A DNA stretch of 39,600 nucleotides from Actinomycetota bacterium. GTDB taxonomy: Bacteria > Actinomycetota > Humimicrobiia > Humimicrobiales > Humimicrobiaceae. The position numbers and the translations under genes are program-made. Location: assembly GCA_023379515.1 (NCBI GenBank), contig JAMCQQ010000327.1:1-39600 (forward strand), read 5' to 3'. The first letter of the stretch is position 1. Each line of letters starts with the position of its first letter. Positions 1-10,933 of this stretch are shown one piece after another. A model generated the notes under the pieces. It was not told the DNA's origin and searched no databases. It was given only the letters and a program-made list of their open reading frames with translations.

Positions 1-112
1 TTTAGATTGATTGATATCTGGTGCAATAAACCATTACTAATAATTACTTGTATTATTAATTAAAATAATCTATATTAAGTTAATGGTCATTAAGTTAAAG
101 GTGATTATCTTT

Positions 113-1462
113 ATGAAATTTTACGGAAGAGAAAAAGAACTGGCATTGATGCAACATTTTTTCACCACTGTTAAAAACAAAGGTTCCAGAATCCTGGTAA
201 TAACAGGGCGCAGGAGAATCGGCAAGACCCGTCTTGTCCTTGAATCTGCAAAAAATAAGGATTACTTATATTTTTTTACAAAGAAAAAAAAAATAAACGA
301 AATTATATCAGAATGGTCTAATGAAATTAAAAATAAATACGGAGAAGTCTTCTATGGAAATTTTGTTTTTTTTGAAGATTTCTTAAAATTTCTGTTTGAT
401 TTTTCAAAGAAGAAGCCAATTATTTTAATATTTGATGAAGTTCAGAATCTTTTATACTCAGACCCGTCAGCATTCGGTACGTTTCAAAAAATATTTGATC
501 TTAATAAAGAAAAAGCCAATGTTTTACTGGTTTTTCTTGGTTCCTCCTTTTCTTTAATGGAAAGAATATTTAAAAATTCAAAAGAACCCCTGTTTGGAAG
601 GGCTTCGGAGATTATCCGGCTTTCATATCTACCTTTAAAAATACAATCAGAGATTTTAAAAGACAATGGATTTAGTTCCGGAAAGAATCTACTGCATCTC
701 TTTTCAATCTTTGATGGGATTCCTAAATATATTGAAGAGCTTATGGATCTGGAAAAGAAAAGTTTTGATGAAAGTATTCGCGAACTTATAACTGAAAGAG
801 ATTTTATATGGGAAGAAGGAGAGAATTTAATAAAAGAGGAATTTGGAAGAGAATACTCTTCTTATTTTTCAATACTTTCCGCAGTATCCAAAGGAAGAAG
901 AAGGCTAAATGAAATAGAGCAATTTACAGGAATAAGAGACGTGGGATCATATTTAAAAAATCTGGAAGAAATCTATAGGATGATTAATAGAAGACTACCG
1001 GTAACCAGTAAAAGTATAAAGGAAAGAAATGGAAGGTACTATCTTAATGATAATTTTTTAGATTTTTGGTTTAGATTTATAGAATCGAAGAGAATGTTAA
1101 AGGAAGCAGGTAAAGCAGATCATGCTTTTATGGAGATATGGAATGAACTGCCAATTTATGAAGGAAGAAAATTAGAGGACCTGGTTATTCGTAAGATGAT
1201 TGAAGAAAATCCCTTGGATATAAGGTTTTCAAAAGCTGGAAAATACTGGAACAGGAAAGGAGATATAGAAATCGATGCTATGGTTTTAGATGATGATGCA
1301 CAAAAAGCTTATATGTTTGAAGTAAAGACAAATAAAGCAAAAATTACCAAAAATACTATGGAGAATTTAAAAAGGAAAGGGCAGACAATTTTTGAGCTTG
1401 AAAATTATGAGTTAATAACCAAATCAGCATATATTGGAGATGAGGATGTGATAATAGAGTAA
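113..1462 (+). CDS. AAA ATPase with C-terminal DUF234/nuclease-like domain
   Basis: Archaeal-type ATPase of the ATPase_2/DUF234 family. The Walker A motif GRRRIGKT lies near the N-terminus, and the Walker B-like IILIFDEVQ about 100 residues in. A winged-helix-like middle follows, then a DUF234 segment (NDNFLDFWFRF). The last 60 residues contain EIDAMV...FEVKT, which has the D-(n)-E-x-K shape of a PD-(D/E)xK nuclease fold. An upstream in-frame ATG at 83 exists, but AAAGGTGAT eight bases before the ATG at 113 is a good ribosome site, so I chose 113 (449 aa). No partner gene is adjacent. The family is often mobile or defence/toxin-like, but its function is poorly known; the molecular role here is inference. 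Confidence 0.85.
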   Translation: MKFYGREKELALMQHFFTTVKNKGSRILVITGRRRIGKTRLVLESAKNKDYLYFFTKKKKINEIISEWSNEIKNKYGEVFYGNFVFFEDFLKFLFDFSKKKPIILIFDEVQNLLYSDPSAFGTFQKIFDLNKEKANVLLVFLGSSFSLMERIFKNSKEPLFGRASEIIRLSYLPLKIQSEILKDNGFSSGKNLLHLFSIFDGIPKYIEELMDLEKKSFDESIRELITERDFIWEEGENLIKEEFGREYSSYFSILSAVSKGRRRLNEIEQFTGIRDVGSYLKNLEEIYRMINRRLPVTSKSIKERNGRYYLNDNFLDFWFRFIESKRMLKEAGKADHAFMEIWNELPIYEGRKLEDLVIRKMIEENPLDIRFSKAGKYWNRKGDIEIDAMVLDDDAQKAYMFEVKTNKAKITKNTMENLKRKGQTIFELENYELITKSAYIGDEDVIIE

Positions 1463-1537
1463 TCGTATTTATGTTTTTTCAACTATTTGCCCTATGCAGA
1501 GTATAAAAGATTCTGAACTTCATCAAATATTCTTAGA

Positions 1538-1566
1538 ATGACTTAAGTTTTATTATAAAATATAAT
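1538..1566 (+). promoter_or_regulatory. Candidate sigma-70-type promoter for the THUMP gene
   Basis: ATGACT at 1538-1543 and a perfect TATAAT at 1561-1566 are separated by 17 bp, about 42 bp before the start codon at 1609. The -35 box matches consensus at four of six positions. The surrounding region is very AT-rich, so a chance match is possible. Confidence 0.4.
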
Positions 1567-1608
1567 AAAAATAGAAATTAATTTATCACTTTTAACATGG
1601 AGGTTATT

Positions 1609-2112
1609 ATGGATGTAAAACTAATAATAACTTATGACCCTGCTCATACGCCAAGCTGCAAGGAAAACGTTGTAAATATAATGAAGACTGTAGATGCAAC
1701 ACCTGTTTTTCTTAAATCAAAATATGATGGAATTTTCTTAATTGATGTTGCAAAACCTAAAGAAGTTGTAAAAAAAATTAGGAAGTTATGTGATAAAAAC
1801 AAAGATATCTTTGGAAGGACACACCGCTATATCCCTGTGGATAAATGGGTATCTTCAAAGTTAACAGATATGCAGAGTGCAGTTAAATCTCTGGTACCTA
1901 AAATTGGAAAGAACGAAAAGTGGAAGATGGAGCTTGATAAAAGATATTATCACAAAATGAGTTATGGTGATCTAATAATCAAACTAACAGATGTAGTTGA
2001 TAGAGAAAAAATTGATTTAAAAAGACCTGAAAAAATAATAAAAGTTGAAGTTATTGGAAGCAATGCAGCAATATCTGTTCTAAATCCCGATGAACAGCTT
2101 GTAGTTTCTTAA
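1609..2112 (+). CDS. Stand-alone THUMP-domain protein (Tan1/THUMPD1-like)
   Basis: Protein of 167 aa resembling the THUMP RNA-binding domain found in archaeal and eukaryotic Tan1/THUMPD1, which assists tRNA cytidine acetylation. Visible family features are the C-terminal SYGDLIIKLTDVVDRE followed by a KIIKVEVIGSNAAISVL strand that ends the domain. No catalytic domain is fused to it. A longer reading from ATG 1597 is possible, but GGAGG at 1599-1603 sits five bases before the ATG at 1609 and decides the start. It stands alone, with the tRNA genes nearby on the other strand. Tan1-like assignment is by sequence feel; the acetyltransferase partner is not visible in this window. Confidence 0.75.
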   Translation: MDVKLIITYDPAHTPSCKENVVNIMKTVDATPVFLKSKYDGIFLIDVAKPKEVVKKIRKLCDKNKDIFGRTHRYIPVDKWVSSKLTDMQSAVKSLVPKIGKNEKWKMELDKRYYHKMSYGDLIIKLTDVVDREKIDLKRPEKIIKVEVIGSNAAISVLNPDEQLVVS

Positions 2113-2195
2113 CATTGCCAATCTTACAAAAATTAAGACTTTTAATTCGCGAGCCCAACATTTAGGATAATCTGATTTATTTTTTTAATTAAAAA

Positions 2196-2271
2196 TGGTG
2201 GAGATGAGCGGGATCGAACCGCTGACCCCCTGCTTGCAAGGCAGGTGCTCTCCCAGCTGAGCTACACCCCC
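2196..2271 (-). tRNA. tRNA-Ala (anticodon TGC)
   Basis: Reverse-strand cloverleaf of 76 nt starting GGGGGTGTAGCTCAG. It has an anticodon loop with TGC, a T-loop TTCGATC and an encoded CCA end (2196-2198). The acceptor stem pairs GGGGGTG with CATCTCC, including G-T wobbles. It follows tRNA-Ile by 69 nt on the same strand, so both are probably one transcript, as in the actinobacterial gyrA-DUF3566-ileT-alaT arrangement. Confidence 0.97.
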
Positions 2272-2340
2272 ACAAAAGCGGACTTTAACTTTGACAAGTG
2301 ATAAGAATATATAAAAAACTGAAAAAAATCAAATAATAAA

Positions 2341-2417
2341 TGGTGGGCGTATCTGGACTCGAACCAGAGACCTCGTCCTTATCAGGGACGCGCTCTAACC
2401 AACTGAGCTATACGCCC
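2341..2417 (-). tRNA. tRNA-Ile (anticodon GAT)
   Basis: Reverse-strand cloverleaf of 77 nt starting GGGCGTATAGCTCAG. It has the anticodon loop CTGATAA (anticodon GAT), a T-loop TTCGAGT and an encoded CCA at 2341-2343. It is the first gene of the Ile-Ala pair, about 20 nt after the predicted transcription start. Confidence 0.97.
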
Positions 2418-2443
2418 TTAAACCAAAAAAACGTGCAAGCGAT

Positions 2444-2472
2444 AAAATATCAATTTGCAGTACTTTTGTCAA
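2444..2472 (-). promoter_or_regulatory. Promoter of the tRNA-Ile/tRNA-Ala unit
   Basis: On the minus strand a perfect TTGACA (2467-2472) and TATTTT (2444-2449) are spaced by exactly 17 bp, and tRNA-Ile begins about 27 bp downstream of the -10 box. This is one of the best promoter matches in the window. Confidence 0.65.
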
Positions 2473-2508
2473 TGGAAAATTGACTTACGGAGCATTCTTC
2501 AGAGGATT

Positions 2509-2535
2509 AACTCATAAGCTTTCAGCTTAAGAGTT
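2509..2535. other. Hairpin between DUF3566 gene and tRNA promoter
   Basis: Inverted repeat AACTC-A-TAAGCT / AGCTTA-A-GAGTT with a 3-nt loop and one A·A mismatch. On the minus strand it lies about 90 bp past the DUF3566 stop codon and just before the tRNA promoter, as a terminator would. However, the minus-strand bases after it (TTAATCC) form only a poor U tract, so termination is uncertain. Confidence 0.4.
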
Positions 2536-2626
2536 TTTAAGATTTAGCCTTAAAATGGCACAATTTCATTTTATTCAGGCTGTCAGAGATAAAAGAAAAA
2601 GAAAATAAAGCAAGCTTGTTATTTTA

Positions 2627-3070
2627 TTATTCTGTTGGAGTTTCAGGAGCATTGTATGTTGCTTTTACAGCTCTGTCAATATATCTGACTTCAAATCCGC
2701 CGCCGATTTTTAAGATCACGTTAAAAATCCATGTCCAGAAAACAGCAATAACTGCAAACACTACTGAAAAAAGTAAACCAAATACTATAAACAGCACTAT
2801 CCCTATGACTCCGCCTGTTTGGAAAGCAGCATTCAGATTGGGAAGTACTATTCCAAAACCTGAAAGCATGGCACCAAAGCCTGTATTGGCAAATATATTA
2901 TTCAGATCAATTCCAGAGGCTGCAAATCCCGCCCAGGTAATAAGTGCAACAATTGCAAAAAATATCACCGACAGTAAAAAAATAATCAAATAAGCTATAA
3001 GAGCAATTTTAAAAACCGACCATTCACTTATACTTTTGATAAGTCTTCTTTGAATAACTGGTTTTTCCAT
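2627..3070 (-). CDS. DUF3566 transmembrane protein
   Basis: 147-aa membrane protein of the DUF3566 family, the small protein encoded just after gyrA in Actinobacteria (Rv0007 position in mycobacteria). It begins RRLIKSISEWSVFKIAL, a positively charged stretch leading into the first membrane helix (about residues 23-50). A second hydrophobic region covers about residues 85-120, and IGGGFEVRYI forms the exit from it. AGGGAG stands about eight bases before the ATG. It is followed by tRNA-Ile and tRNA-Ala, completing the conserved block. Its function is unknown; an envelope or division role is only suggested in the family. Confidence 0.85.
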   Translation of the reverse strand: MEKPVIQRRLIKSISEWSVFKIALIAYLIIFLLSVIFFAIVALITWAGFAASGIDLNNIFANTGFGAMLSGFGIVLPNLNAAFQTGGVIGIVLFIVFGLLFSVVFAVIAVFWTWIFNVILKIGGGFEVRYIDRAVKATYNAPETPTE

Positions 3071-3136
3071 ATCCCACTCTCCCTAAATTATTTTTGCTTC
3101 GCATTAAGGTGATTAATAAAAGTATAAAATAAAAAA

Positions 3137-3192
3137 TAAACTTACTGAAATAATAATATGCCGGAGCTTTTAATATTATTTCAGTAAGTTTA
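3137..3192 (-). terminator. Rho-independent terminator after the DUF4870 gene
   Basis: Perfect 19-bp inverted repeat (arms 3137-3155 and 3174-3192, 18-nt loop). On the minus strand the stem is followed by a T-rich tract (TTTATTTTTTATTTTATAC). It lies just beyond the stop codon of the 3205 gene, so it probably ends that transcript and separates it from the DUF3566 gene. The stem is AT-rich but unusually long. Confidence 0.75.
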
Positions 3193-3204
3193 AATAAAAA
3201 TTTA

Positions 3205-3594
3205 TTATTTATTGAATTTGTTTACCAAAGGTTTCAGGAAAGGAATGTAATATCTCTCACCATTGAAAGCTTTTACTATTGCAATGATTGCAAAGACATA
3301 ACATACAATACCAAGAACCCAGCCTAACCATGAAAAGAAAAACCATCCGACATAGGGAATGAGTCCCAATAATACAGAAATTCCAATGAAGGCTATTATC
3401 TCTGCAATACCGAGAATTAAAGCCTGAAGAGCATGAAATTTTACGAATTTATTTTCTTTTTCAATTAATAAAATAATAAGTCCTCCCAGCCAGCTGAAAA
3501 GATAAGCTAAAAGAACTGCAATTTTGGGTTCCATCCCTGTGGAGCTTTTAGCATTAAAATCAGCATCAACCACTGTTTGCTTCTGTTCAACCAT
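3205..3594 (-). CDS. Small DUF4870/Tic20-like membrane protein
   Basis: 129-aa integral membrane protein with a polar N-terminus of about 22 residues followed by three hydrophobic helices. Between helices 1 and 2 is the characteristic IEKENKFVKFHALQALIL segment, typical of DUF4870 proteins (helix, KFVRFHAxQ, helix). The frame extends to 3642, but GGAGG nine bases before the ATG at 3594 favours MVEQKQTV as the true start. It sits between gyrA and DUF3566 on the same strand, which is an addition to the usual actinobacterial order. No function is established for the family. Confidence 0.8.
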   Translation of the reverse strand: MVEQKQTVVDADFNAKSSTGMEPKIAVLLAYLFSWLGGLIILLIEKENKFVKFHALQALILGIAEIIAFIGISVLLGLIPYVGWFFFSWLGWVLGIVCYVFAIIAIVKAFNGERYYIPFLKPLVNKFNK

Positions 3595-3862
3595 CTCTTT
3601 TTCCCTCCTGTCATGAAGTAATAAAATAATTAATAATTGCAAATAAAAAAACTTAAAAAAAAATCTTAAATAATTTAATTAAAAAATAAACATTTCTTTT
3701 ATAATCTTCAAACTGCTATTATTAAAAACAATTATATTATTAATAATGCTCAATTAAAACATAAAAATAAAAAAAGAATTAAAAATTTTTGAAATTATTA
3801 ATTATTTTACCGTTTACTACTATTAGATGCACAGAATGCCTTCAAAAATTACTTTCAATATT

Positions 3863-6295
3863 TTAACTTTCGGGAGCTGTAAAAGCAGTTGAGGCAACCT
3901 TGGCACCTTCTTCAAGGTTCATTATCCTGACCCCCTGACTTGCTCTGCCATATCTGGAAATACTGTTTGCATTTACCCGTATCAGAATACCATTTGTGGA
4001 TATTATCATTACATCATAATCCTCTCTTAAAATCCCGGCACCGGCTATTTTACCTTTCTTTTCTGTGATTATTATAGCTCTGACACCCTTGCCCCCTCTA
4101 TGGAATCTTGAAAAATCAGAAACAGGAGTCCTCTTGCCGTAGCCATTGTCTGTCAGAATAAACAAATCGCTGTTCAGATCTTTAACAACTGCCATTGCCA
4201 GAACTTCATCACCTTTTCCAAGCCTCATTCCGATAACACCCTGGGCTGTTCTGCCCATATGTCTGCAATCGGCCTCGTTAAATCTTATTCCCTGTCCGTT
4301 TTTCGTAATGAGCATTATATCGTCTTTTCCGCTTGTCTTTTCAACTTCTATAAGCTCGTCTTTATCTTTTAAGGTAATTGCTGCGATTCCTTCTTTTCTG
4401 GATGTATCATATTCCTTAATTGATGTCTTTTTAACATATCCTTTTTTAGTAGCCATTATCAGATAGTCGTCTTCACCATATTCCTTTACTGCAATTACAG
4501 CCATGACCTTCTCGTTTGGTTTAAACGGCAGGATGTTAACAATGGCTTTACCTTTGGATATTTTGCTTCCTTCCGGGATCTCATAAACTTTAAGCCTGTA
4601 AACCTTTCCATAGTTGGAAAAAAACATTATATAATTATGGGTGGAAGAAATAAACAAATGCTCAACAAAATCCTCCTCCTTGAGATTCATTCCGGTTACA
4701 CCCCGGCCTCCCCTGTTTTGTTTTCTGTATGTTGTTACCGGAAGCCTTTTTATATATCCGCTGTGGGTTATGGAAATGACATTTTCTTCTTCTGCTATAA
4801 GATCTTCAATTTCAAGATCGGATATTTCGGAGGTAATTTCCGTTCTTCTTTCATCAGAATATTTTTTCCTTATTTCCCTTAACTCATCCTTAATAACACC
4901 GTAAATCAATGTGTCATTTCCAAGTAATTCCTTAAAATATTTTATCTTTTCAATAAGTTCCTTATGTTCAGCTTTAATTTTTTCACGTTCAAGAGCAGTA
5001 AGCCTTTGCAGTCTCATATCAAGTATCGCCTGTGCCTGTATTTCTGTCAGTTTAAATTTTGTTATGAGGCCTTCTCTGGCAGAAGGAACATCTTTGGAAG
5101 CTCTTATTAATTTTATAACTGCATCAAGATTATCAAGTGCAATAAGCAAGCCTTCAAGTATATGAGCTCTTTCTTCAGCCTTTCTTAGCTCATATTTTGT
5201 CCTCTTTATAACAACATCATATCTGTGCTTTACAAATTCAGAAATAAGCTCCCTTAAGTTCAATGTTCGCGGAATGCCGTTAACAAGGGCAATCATTATA
5301 ATTCCGAAAGTTGATTCAAGCTGTGAGTGCTTGAAAAGCTGATTAACAACAATATTGGGATCAGCTTCCCTCTTTACTTCTACAACTATTCTCATTCCGC
5401 TTTTATCTGACTCGTCTCTTAAATCACTGATGCCTTCAATTCTTTTATCCTTGACAGTTTCTACAATTTTTTCTATCAGGGTTGTTTTATTAACCTGATA
5501 TGGAATCTCATTTACTATTATCTGCTGTTTTCCCTTTTTGGTTTGTTCTATATGGACACGCCCCCGGACCCTGACAATACCCCTGCCGGTGTTATAGGCA
5601 TCAACAATGCCTTTCATCCCCATAATCCTTCCCCCGGTCGGAAAATCAGGCCCTTTTATATGCTTGAGGAGATCTATTATTGCTATGTCTCTGTTGTCAA
5701 TATAGGCAATAACCCCATCAATTACTTCCCCCAGATTGTGCGGTGGAATATTGGTTGCCATTCCAACTGCAATACCCGATGATCCGTTTATGAGCAGATT
5801 CGGGATTTTTGCCGGAAGAATCACAGGCTCCTGCAGTGTGCCGTCAAAGTTGTCAATAAATTCAACTGTCTCTTTATCCAGATCGGTAAGTATCTCTTCT
5901 GCAAATTCGGAAAGTCTTGCCTCTGTATATCGCATAGCTGCCGGACTGTCGCCATCAATTGAACCAAAGTTTCCATGGCCGTCAACTAAAGGATATCTGA
6001 TCGAAAAATCCTGCGCCATTCTTACCATTGAATCGTATACAGCAGTATCTCCATGCGGGTGGTACTTGCCTAAAACTTCACCGACAATACGGGCGCTTTT
6101 CTTATAAGGCGTATTATGCCTCATTCCCATATCAAGCATTGCATATAAGATACGGCGGTGAACAGGCTTAAGTCCGTCTCTGGCATCAGGAAGAGCACGC
6201 CCGATAATAACACTCATGGCATAGCTTAAATAACTATCCTGCATTTCTGCTTCTACGCCCCTGTTTTTTATTTTTCCTCTGATTTCAAAAACCAT
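3863..6295 (-). CDS. gyrA: DNA gyrase subunit A
   Basis: Breakage-reunion subunit of DNA gyrase, 810 aa, normal length. The active-site tyrosine is Tyr123 in AMRYTEARL. The quinolone-determining region reads [10 protein letters not shown], with Thr84 where E. coli has Ser83 and Asp88 where it has Asp87. The C-terminal beta-pinwheel starts with a GyrA box, QNRGGRG (about residue 530), which marks gyrase rather than topoisomerase IV, and shows the repeated blade motifs. AAGGAAAT precedes the ATG. It follows gyrB by about 110 bp on the same strand, with no clear terminator between, so the two are likely cotranscribed. Confidence 0.98.
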   Translation of the reverse strand: MVFEIRGKIKNRGVEAEMQDSYLSYAMSVIIGRALPDARDGLKPVHRRILYAMLDMGMRHNTPYKKSARIVGEVLGKYHPHGDTAVYDSMVRMAQDFSIRYPLVDGHGNFGSIDGDSPAAMRYTEARLSEFAEEILTDLDKETVEFIDNFDGTLQEPVILPAKIPNLLINGSSGIAVGMATNIPPHNLGEVIDGVIAYIDNRDIAIIDLLKHIKGPDFPTGGRIMGMKGIVDAYNTGRGIVRVRGRVHIEQTKKGKQQIIVNEIPYQVNKTTLIEKIVETVKDKRIEGISDLRDESDKSGMRIVVEVKREADPNIVVNQLFKHSQLESTFGIIMIALVNGIPRTLNLRELISEFVKHRYDVVIKRTKYELRKAEERAHILEGLLIALDNLDAVIKLIRASKDVPSAREGLITKFKLTEIQAQAILDMRLQRLTALEREKIKAEHKELIEKIKYFKELLGNDTLIYGVIKDELREIRKKYSDERRTEITSEISDLEIEDLIAEEENVISITHSGYIKRLPVTTYRKQNRGGRGVTGMNLKEEDFVEHLFISSTHNYIMFFSNYGKVYRLKVYEIPEGSKISKGKAIVNILPFKPNEKVMAVIAVKEYGEDDYLIMATKKGYVKKTSIKEYDTSRKEGIAAITLKDKDELIEVEKTSGKDDIMLITKNGQGIRFNEADCRHMGRTAQGVIGMRLGKGDEVLAMAVVKDLNSDLFILTDNGYGKRTPVSDFSRFHRGGKGVRAIIITEKKGKIAGAGILREDYDVMIISTNGILIRVNANSISRYGRASQGVRIMNLEEGAKVASTAFTAPES

Positions 6296-6405
6296 TTATT
6301 TCCTTATGTTTAAAAAATATTTTTATATAAAAATTTATTATTAAGTTTTAAAACTGCATCCCTAACTTAAAAATTAAATACCCTCACTTATTTGTTTATT
6401 GCAAC

Positions 6406-8319
<1,914 letters not shown>

Positions 8320-8428
8320 CTACCTTTTACAAAATAAAAAGGTAACAAGCTTCTCTGATTTAAAGCTGACTAATAAACTTATTACCCGAGTTTAAATAAT
8401 AAAATTTTATTCAAGCTTGAAATATGAA

Positions 8429-8459
8429 ATTATACATTAATTTATTTAAATTATATCAA
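8429..8459 (-). promoter_or_regulatory. Candidate gyrB promoter
   Basis: On the minus strand TTGATA (8454-8459) and TATAAT (8429-8434) are separated by 19 bp, slightly long. A second TATAAT overlaps the -35 box (8450-8455). The site lies between the IS copy and gyrB, about 110 bp before the start codon, so IS insertion would have left it intact. Confidence 0.4.
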
Positions 8460-8486
8460 ACTTTAAGATTAATTTCACTTACTTTT

Positions 8487-8496
8487 ATAATATCTG
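8487..8496 (+). repeat. 10-bp direct repeat (target duplication), copy 1 of 3
   Basis: ATAATATCTG directly left of the first IS4-family element. Identical copies occur between the two elements and right of the second one. It is followed by two extra T residues that the middle copy lacks. Confidence 0.75.
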
Positions 8497-8701
8497 TTTT
8501 GCAATTCAGACACTGCATGTCCTTAAAGCGCTGCCTTAAGTTAAAAATAATTATTATTTTAAAATTAGACAGAAATAATTATTGCTGGGGCAATTATCTT
8601 AAAAAGATTTTAATTCAAGGAGCAAATAAAAGCCAAAAAAGATAGGGTATTATATACATTTAAAATTAATTATAAATTTTAATTTCATTAATTGATTTAT
8701 G

Positions 8702-10183
8702 CTATGGGGGATCTTTATTCCACAGTCTAATCTTCTTCTTAAGTCTTTCTTTATAGGCAGGGGCCAGATCCATAATAATAAAACTGTATTCATCTATATC
8801 AAATACAGCGTAATTTTTACCGCTATAGCATATTACGATATGCCTTCCCCTCTTTTCTCTTTTTAATATTGTATCTATGGTTCTTCTTGCCAAATCCTGC
8901 ATTTCAGATGAAATAAGATAAAGCTGCATAAGGCTATAAGTGGCCAGAGTTGATAAAACCTGGGTTAAAACAAGTGAGAACGATGTTGAGGTAAAAGAGG
9001 CCAAACTCCACCAGCCTTTAAGCTGGCGATGCCTCTCTTCTATTTTAGTTCTCTTTTCATAAAGATTAAAAGGTTCGGAAGAGCTTGTATATTTTTTGGT
9101 ATGGGCAAGTACAAAATAACTTACAGTCCCTTCTATATAATCAGTTGTTCTTTTTACAGATACACAGACAGGAACACTTAACTGCTCCCAGGATTTAATG
9201 TTATCAAAAGTTACAACTTCTTCTTTTAATGTTGTAAAACCCTCACTGTTTTGTTCCGTTTTATACAACTGCCATTTGGCATTTCTTGCTCTTGAGAGTC
9301 CCACTGCGTCATCATATACGCTCATACTTTTCTTTAAGGGAATTATCCAGTTTATCTTATGTCTGGCTTTAAAATCAGTTAACATCTCTCCATCTAAATA
9401 TCCTCTGTCAATTAATAGTGTGGAAATATATCCTTTGTTTTCTATAAAATTTTGCACAAGATCTCTTCCTTCATACAGTCCGTTTACACTCCCTGTATCA
9501 AGCCTTGCCGCTGCGTATATATAGTAGCTGGCCTCCATGTCTGTATTTAGAAGACTTGAAAGCTTGTAGCACAAAGTAAGCTTTGCATCAGGACAGGTCT
9601 CGTCAGCATAATTTCCACTGCTGTCAAGTCTTACGTAGCTTGCATTCTCATAATTAGTATTGTCGGGAAGCGGGATAAACGTTGCATCCAGTATAAAAAT
9701 TCCGCTGTTGTATGCTTTCTTTTTAGAAAGCCAGCTTGTAAAATCATTATTAAACCATAATGTAAGTTTGTTTGGGTTTGTATCTTTAAAATATTTTCTT
9801 ATGGTGTCCTGATCTACTGGAAAAATTCTATCTTTTTTATTTTTGTTGTTAAATCCAGGTCCGATATTAAAACCAAAAAGCTTAAGCAGCGTGCCATTTC
9901 TTAAAACATATGGAATGTTTCTAAAACTTTTCTCACCTAGCATTTTAGCTCCAATAAGTGATGCAAGCAGAAACCAGGGCTCAACTTCTTTTTTAACTCT
10001 TGGGCTTGGATAGGTTGCTTCACAGAAGGGGAAGAAATCTGAAGATAGTAGATAAGAAAAAAATTCATCTACAAAACCAATAGAACTAAATGCAGCATTG
10101 TCAATGTTACCCTGCCTAAGTTCTTTTTCTACTTGAGACTTATTCTGTGTATAGACAAAGTAATCAATTCTTTTGGTGTTCAT
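8702..10183 (-). CDS. IS4-family DDE transposase, copy 1
   Basis: 493-aa cut-and-paste transposase. The catalytic triad fits Asp166 (IFILDATFIP), Asp259 (LLIDRGYLDG) and Glu382. The Y-(2)-R-(3)-E-(6)-K signature of IS4 is exact at Tyr375, Arg378, Glu382 and Lys389 (YEKRTKIEERHRQLK). Its start overlaps the end of the upstream small gene by 20 bp and has no strong ribosome site, suggesting translational coupling. The gene is intact, so the element could be active. Its protein is identical to copy 2. Confidence 0.92.
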   Translation of the reverse strand: MNTKRIDYFVYTQNKSQVEKELRQGNIDNAAFSSIGFVDEFFSYLLSSDFFPFCEATYPSPRVKKEVEPWFLLASLIGAKMLGEKSFRNIPYVLRNGTLLKLFGFNIGPGFNNKNKKDRIFPVDQDTIRKYFKDTNPNKLTLWFNNDFTSWLSKKKAYNSGIFILDATFIPLPDNTNYENASYVRLDSSGNYADETCPDAKLTLCYKLSSLLNTDMEASYYIYAAARLDTGSVNGLYEGRDLVQNFIENKGYISTLLIDRGYLDGEMLTDFKARHKINWIIPLKKSMSVYDDAVGLSRARNAKWQLYKTEQNSEGFTTLKEEVVTFDNIKSWEQLSVPVCVSVKRTTDYIEGTVSYFVLAHTKKYTSSSEPFNLYEKRTKIEERHRQLKGWWSLASFTSTSFSLVLTQVLSTLATYSLMQLYLISSEMQDLARRTIDTILKREKRGRHIVICYSGKNYAVFDIDEYSFIIMDLAPAYKERLKKKIRLWNKDPP

Positions 10184-10547
10184 AGCTTGATGTTTTAATT
10201 TTTTTTATCATAGCTATAGCATCATATATTTTTTTATCTATTTTATTTAGTCTGGCCATATGGGTTATGTATTTTCTGTAATCAAGCGCCATCTTTTCTA
10301 TGGACAGCTCATGAGATTTTTTAACAAAGGTAAGTTTTGTCTGTCCGCTTATTTTTTTGGAAAGATATTTAAACGGGCCGTGCAGATTTCCTTTTGTACA
10401 CCTGCAGTTTTTGTTGCCGCATTTTTTATACACCGTATATATCGAACCATCAATCATGTCATGGGCATTTAAAAGATAATGCAATATCTTTTTTCTCTGC
10501 GCTTCAAGGCCTGCTATATTTTTTCTAATATTGTTTATGTCATTCAT
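10164..10547 (-). CDS. IS4 accessory protein, DUF6788 type, copy 1
   Basis: 127-aa protein with an N-terminal helix, the Cys cluster CGNKNCRC followed by GNLHGPFKYLSKK, and a basic C-terminus. This CxxxxCxC-HGP pattern is the DUF6788 family, often encoded beside transposases; a DNA-binding or regulatory role is inferred, not shown. It overlaps the transposase start by 20 bp. A palindrome with a TATAAT in its centre (10554-10578) lies just before its start, so it may be the first gene of a self-regulated two-gene operon. Confidence 0.8.
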   Translation of the reverse strand: MNDINNIRKNIAGLEAQRKKILHYLLNAHDMIDGSIYTVYKKCGNKNCRCTKGNLHGPFKYLSKKISGQTKLTFVKKSHELSIEKMALDYRKYITHMARLNKIDKKIYDAIAMIKKIKTSSYEHQKN

Positions 10548-10553
10548 AATATT

Positions 10554-10578
10554 GTATGTAAATTATTATATTACATAC
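10554..10578 (-). promoter_or_regulatory. Palindrome over the IS operon promoter, copy 1
   Basis: Perfect inverted repeat GTATGTAA-N9-TTACATAC. On the minus strand it encloses TATAAT, six bases from the DUF6788 start codon. The position fits an operator or a leaderless promoter. The same site is present in copy 2. Confidence 0.5.
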
Positions 10579-10720
10579 CATATATTAATTAAAAATGCAA
10601 TGTTTTTAAAATTAGTGTTATTTTTGTTAAATGAGGGTAATTATTTTCTTAGAACATACCTATTTTGTAAGTATAATTGAGGCTATTAAAAATTATTGAA
10701 TTACAGTGTCTGAATCACAG

Positions 10721-10730
10721 ATAATATCTG
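10721..10730 (+). repeat. 10-bp direct repeat, copy 2 of 3
   Basis: ATAATATCTG sits exactly between the two tandem IS elements and is shared by both. Confidence 0.75.
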
Positions 10731-10933
10731 TTGCAATTCAGACACTGCATGTCCTTAAAGCGCTGCCTTAAGTTAAAAATAATTATTATTTTAAAATTAG
10801 ACAGAAATAATTATTGCTGGGGCAATTATCTTAAAAAGATTTTAATTCAAGGAGCAAATAAAAGCCAAAAAAGATAGGGTATTATATACATTTAAAATTA
10901 ATTATAAATTTTAATTTCATTAATTGATTTATG

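Larger units (their letters stand above)
8499..10720 (-). mobile_element. IS4-family insertion sequence, copy 1 (2222 bp)
   Basis: Element bounded by imperfect 17-bp terminal inverted repeats: TTGCAATTCAGACACTG at the left and CTGTGATTCAGACACTG at the right, read inward. It carries two minus-strand genes, a small DUF6788 protein and a DDE transposase with the IS4 YREK signature. A 10-bp repeat flanks both sides, in keeping with the 8-13 bp duplications of IS4 groups. Copy 2 follows immediately after the repeat in the same orientation. The two copies have the same length and encode identical proteins. Confidence 0.85.

Noticed and set aside
4146..6107. Several plus-strand frames over gyrA
   Set aside because: All are antisense shadows of a well-conserved gene, Ser/Ile/Phe-rich and without ribosome sites.
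8424..8645. 73-codon frame across the left end of the first IS element
   Set aside because: It runs from gyrB leader into the IS, so it cannot be an old gene; no ribosome site and low-complexity composition.
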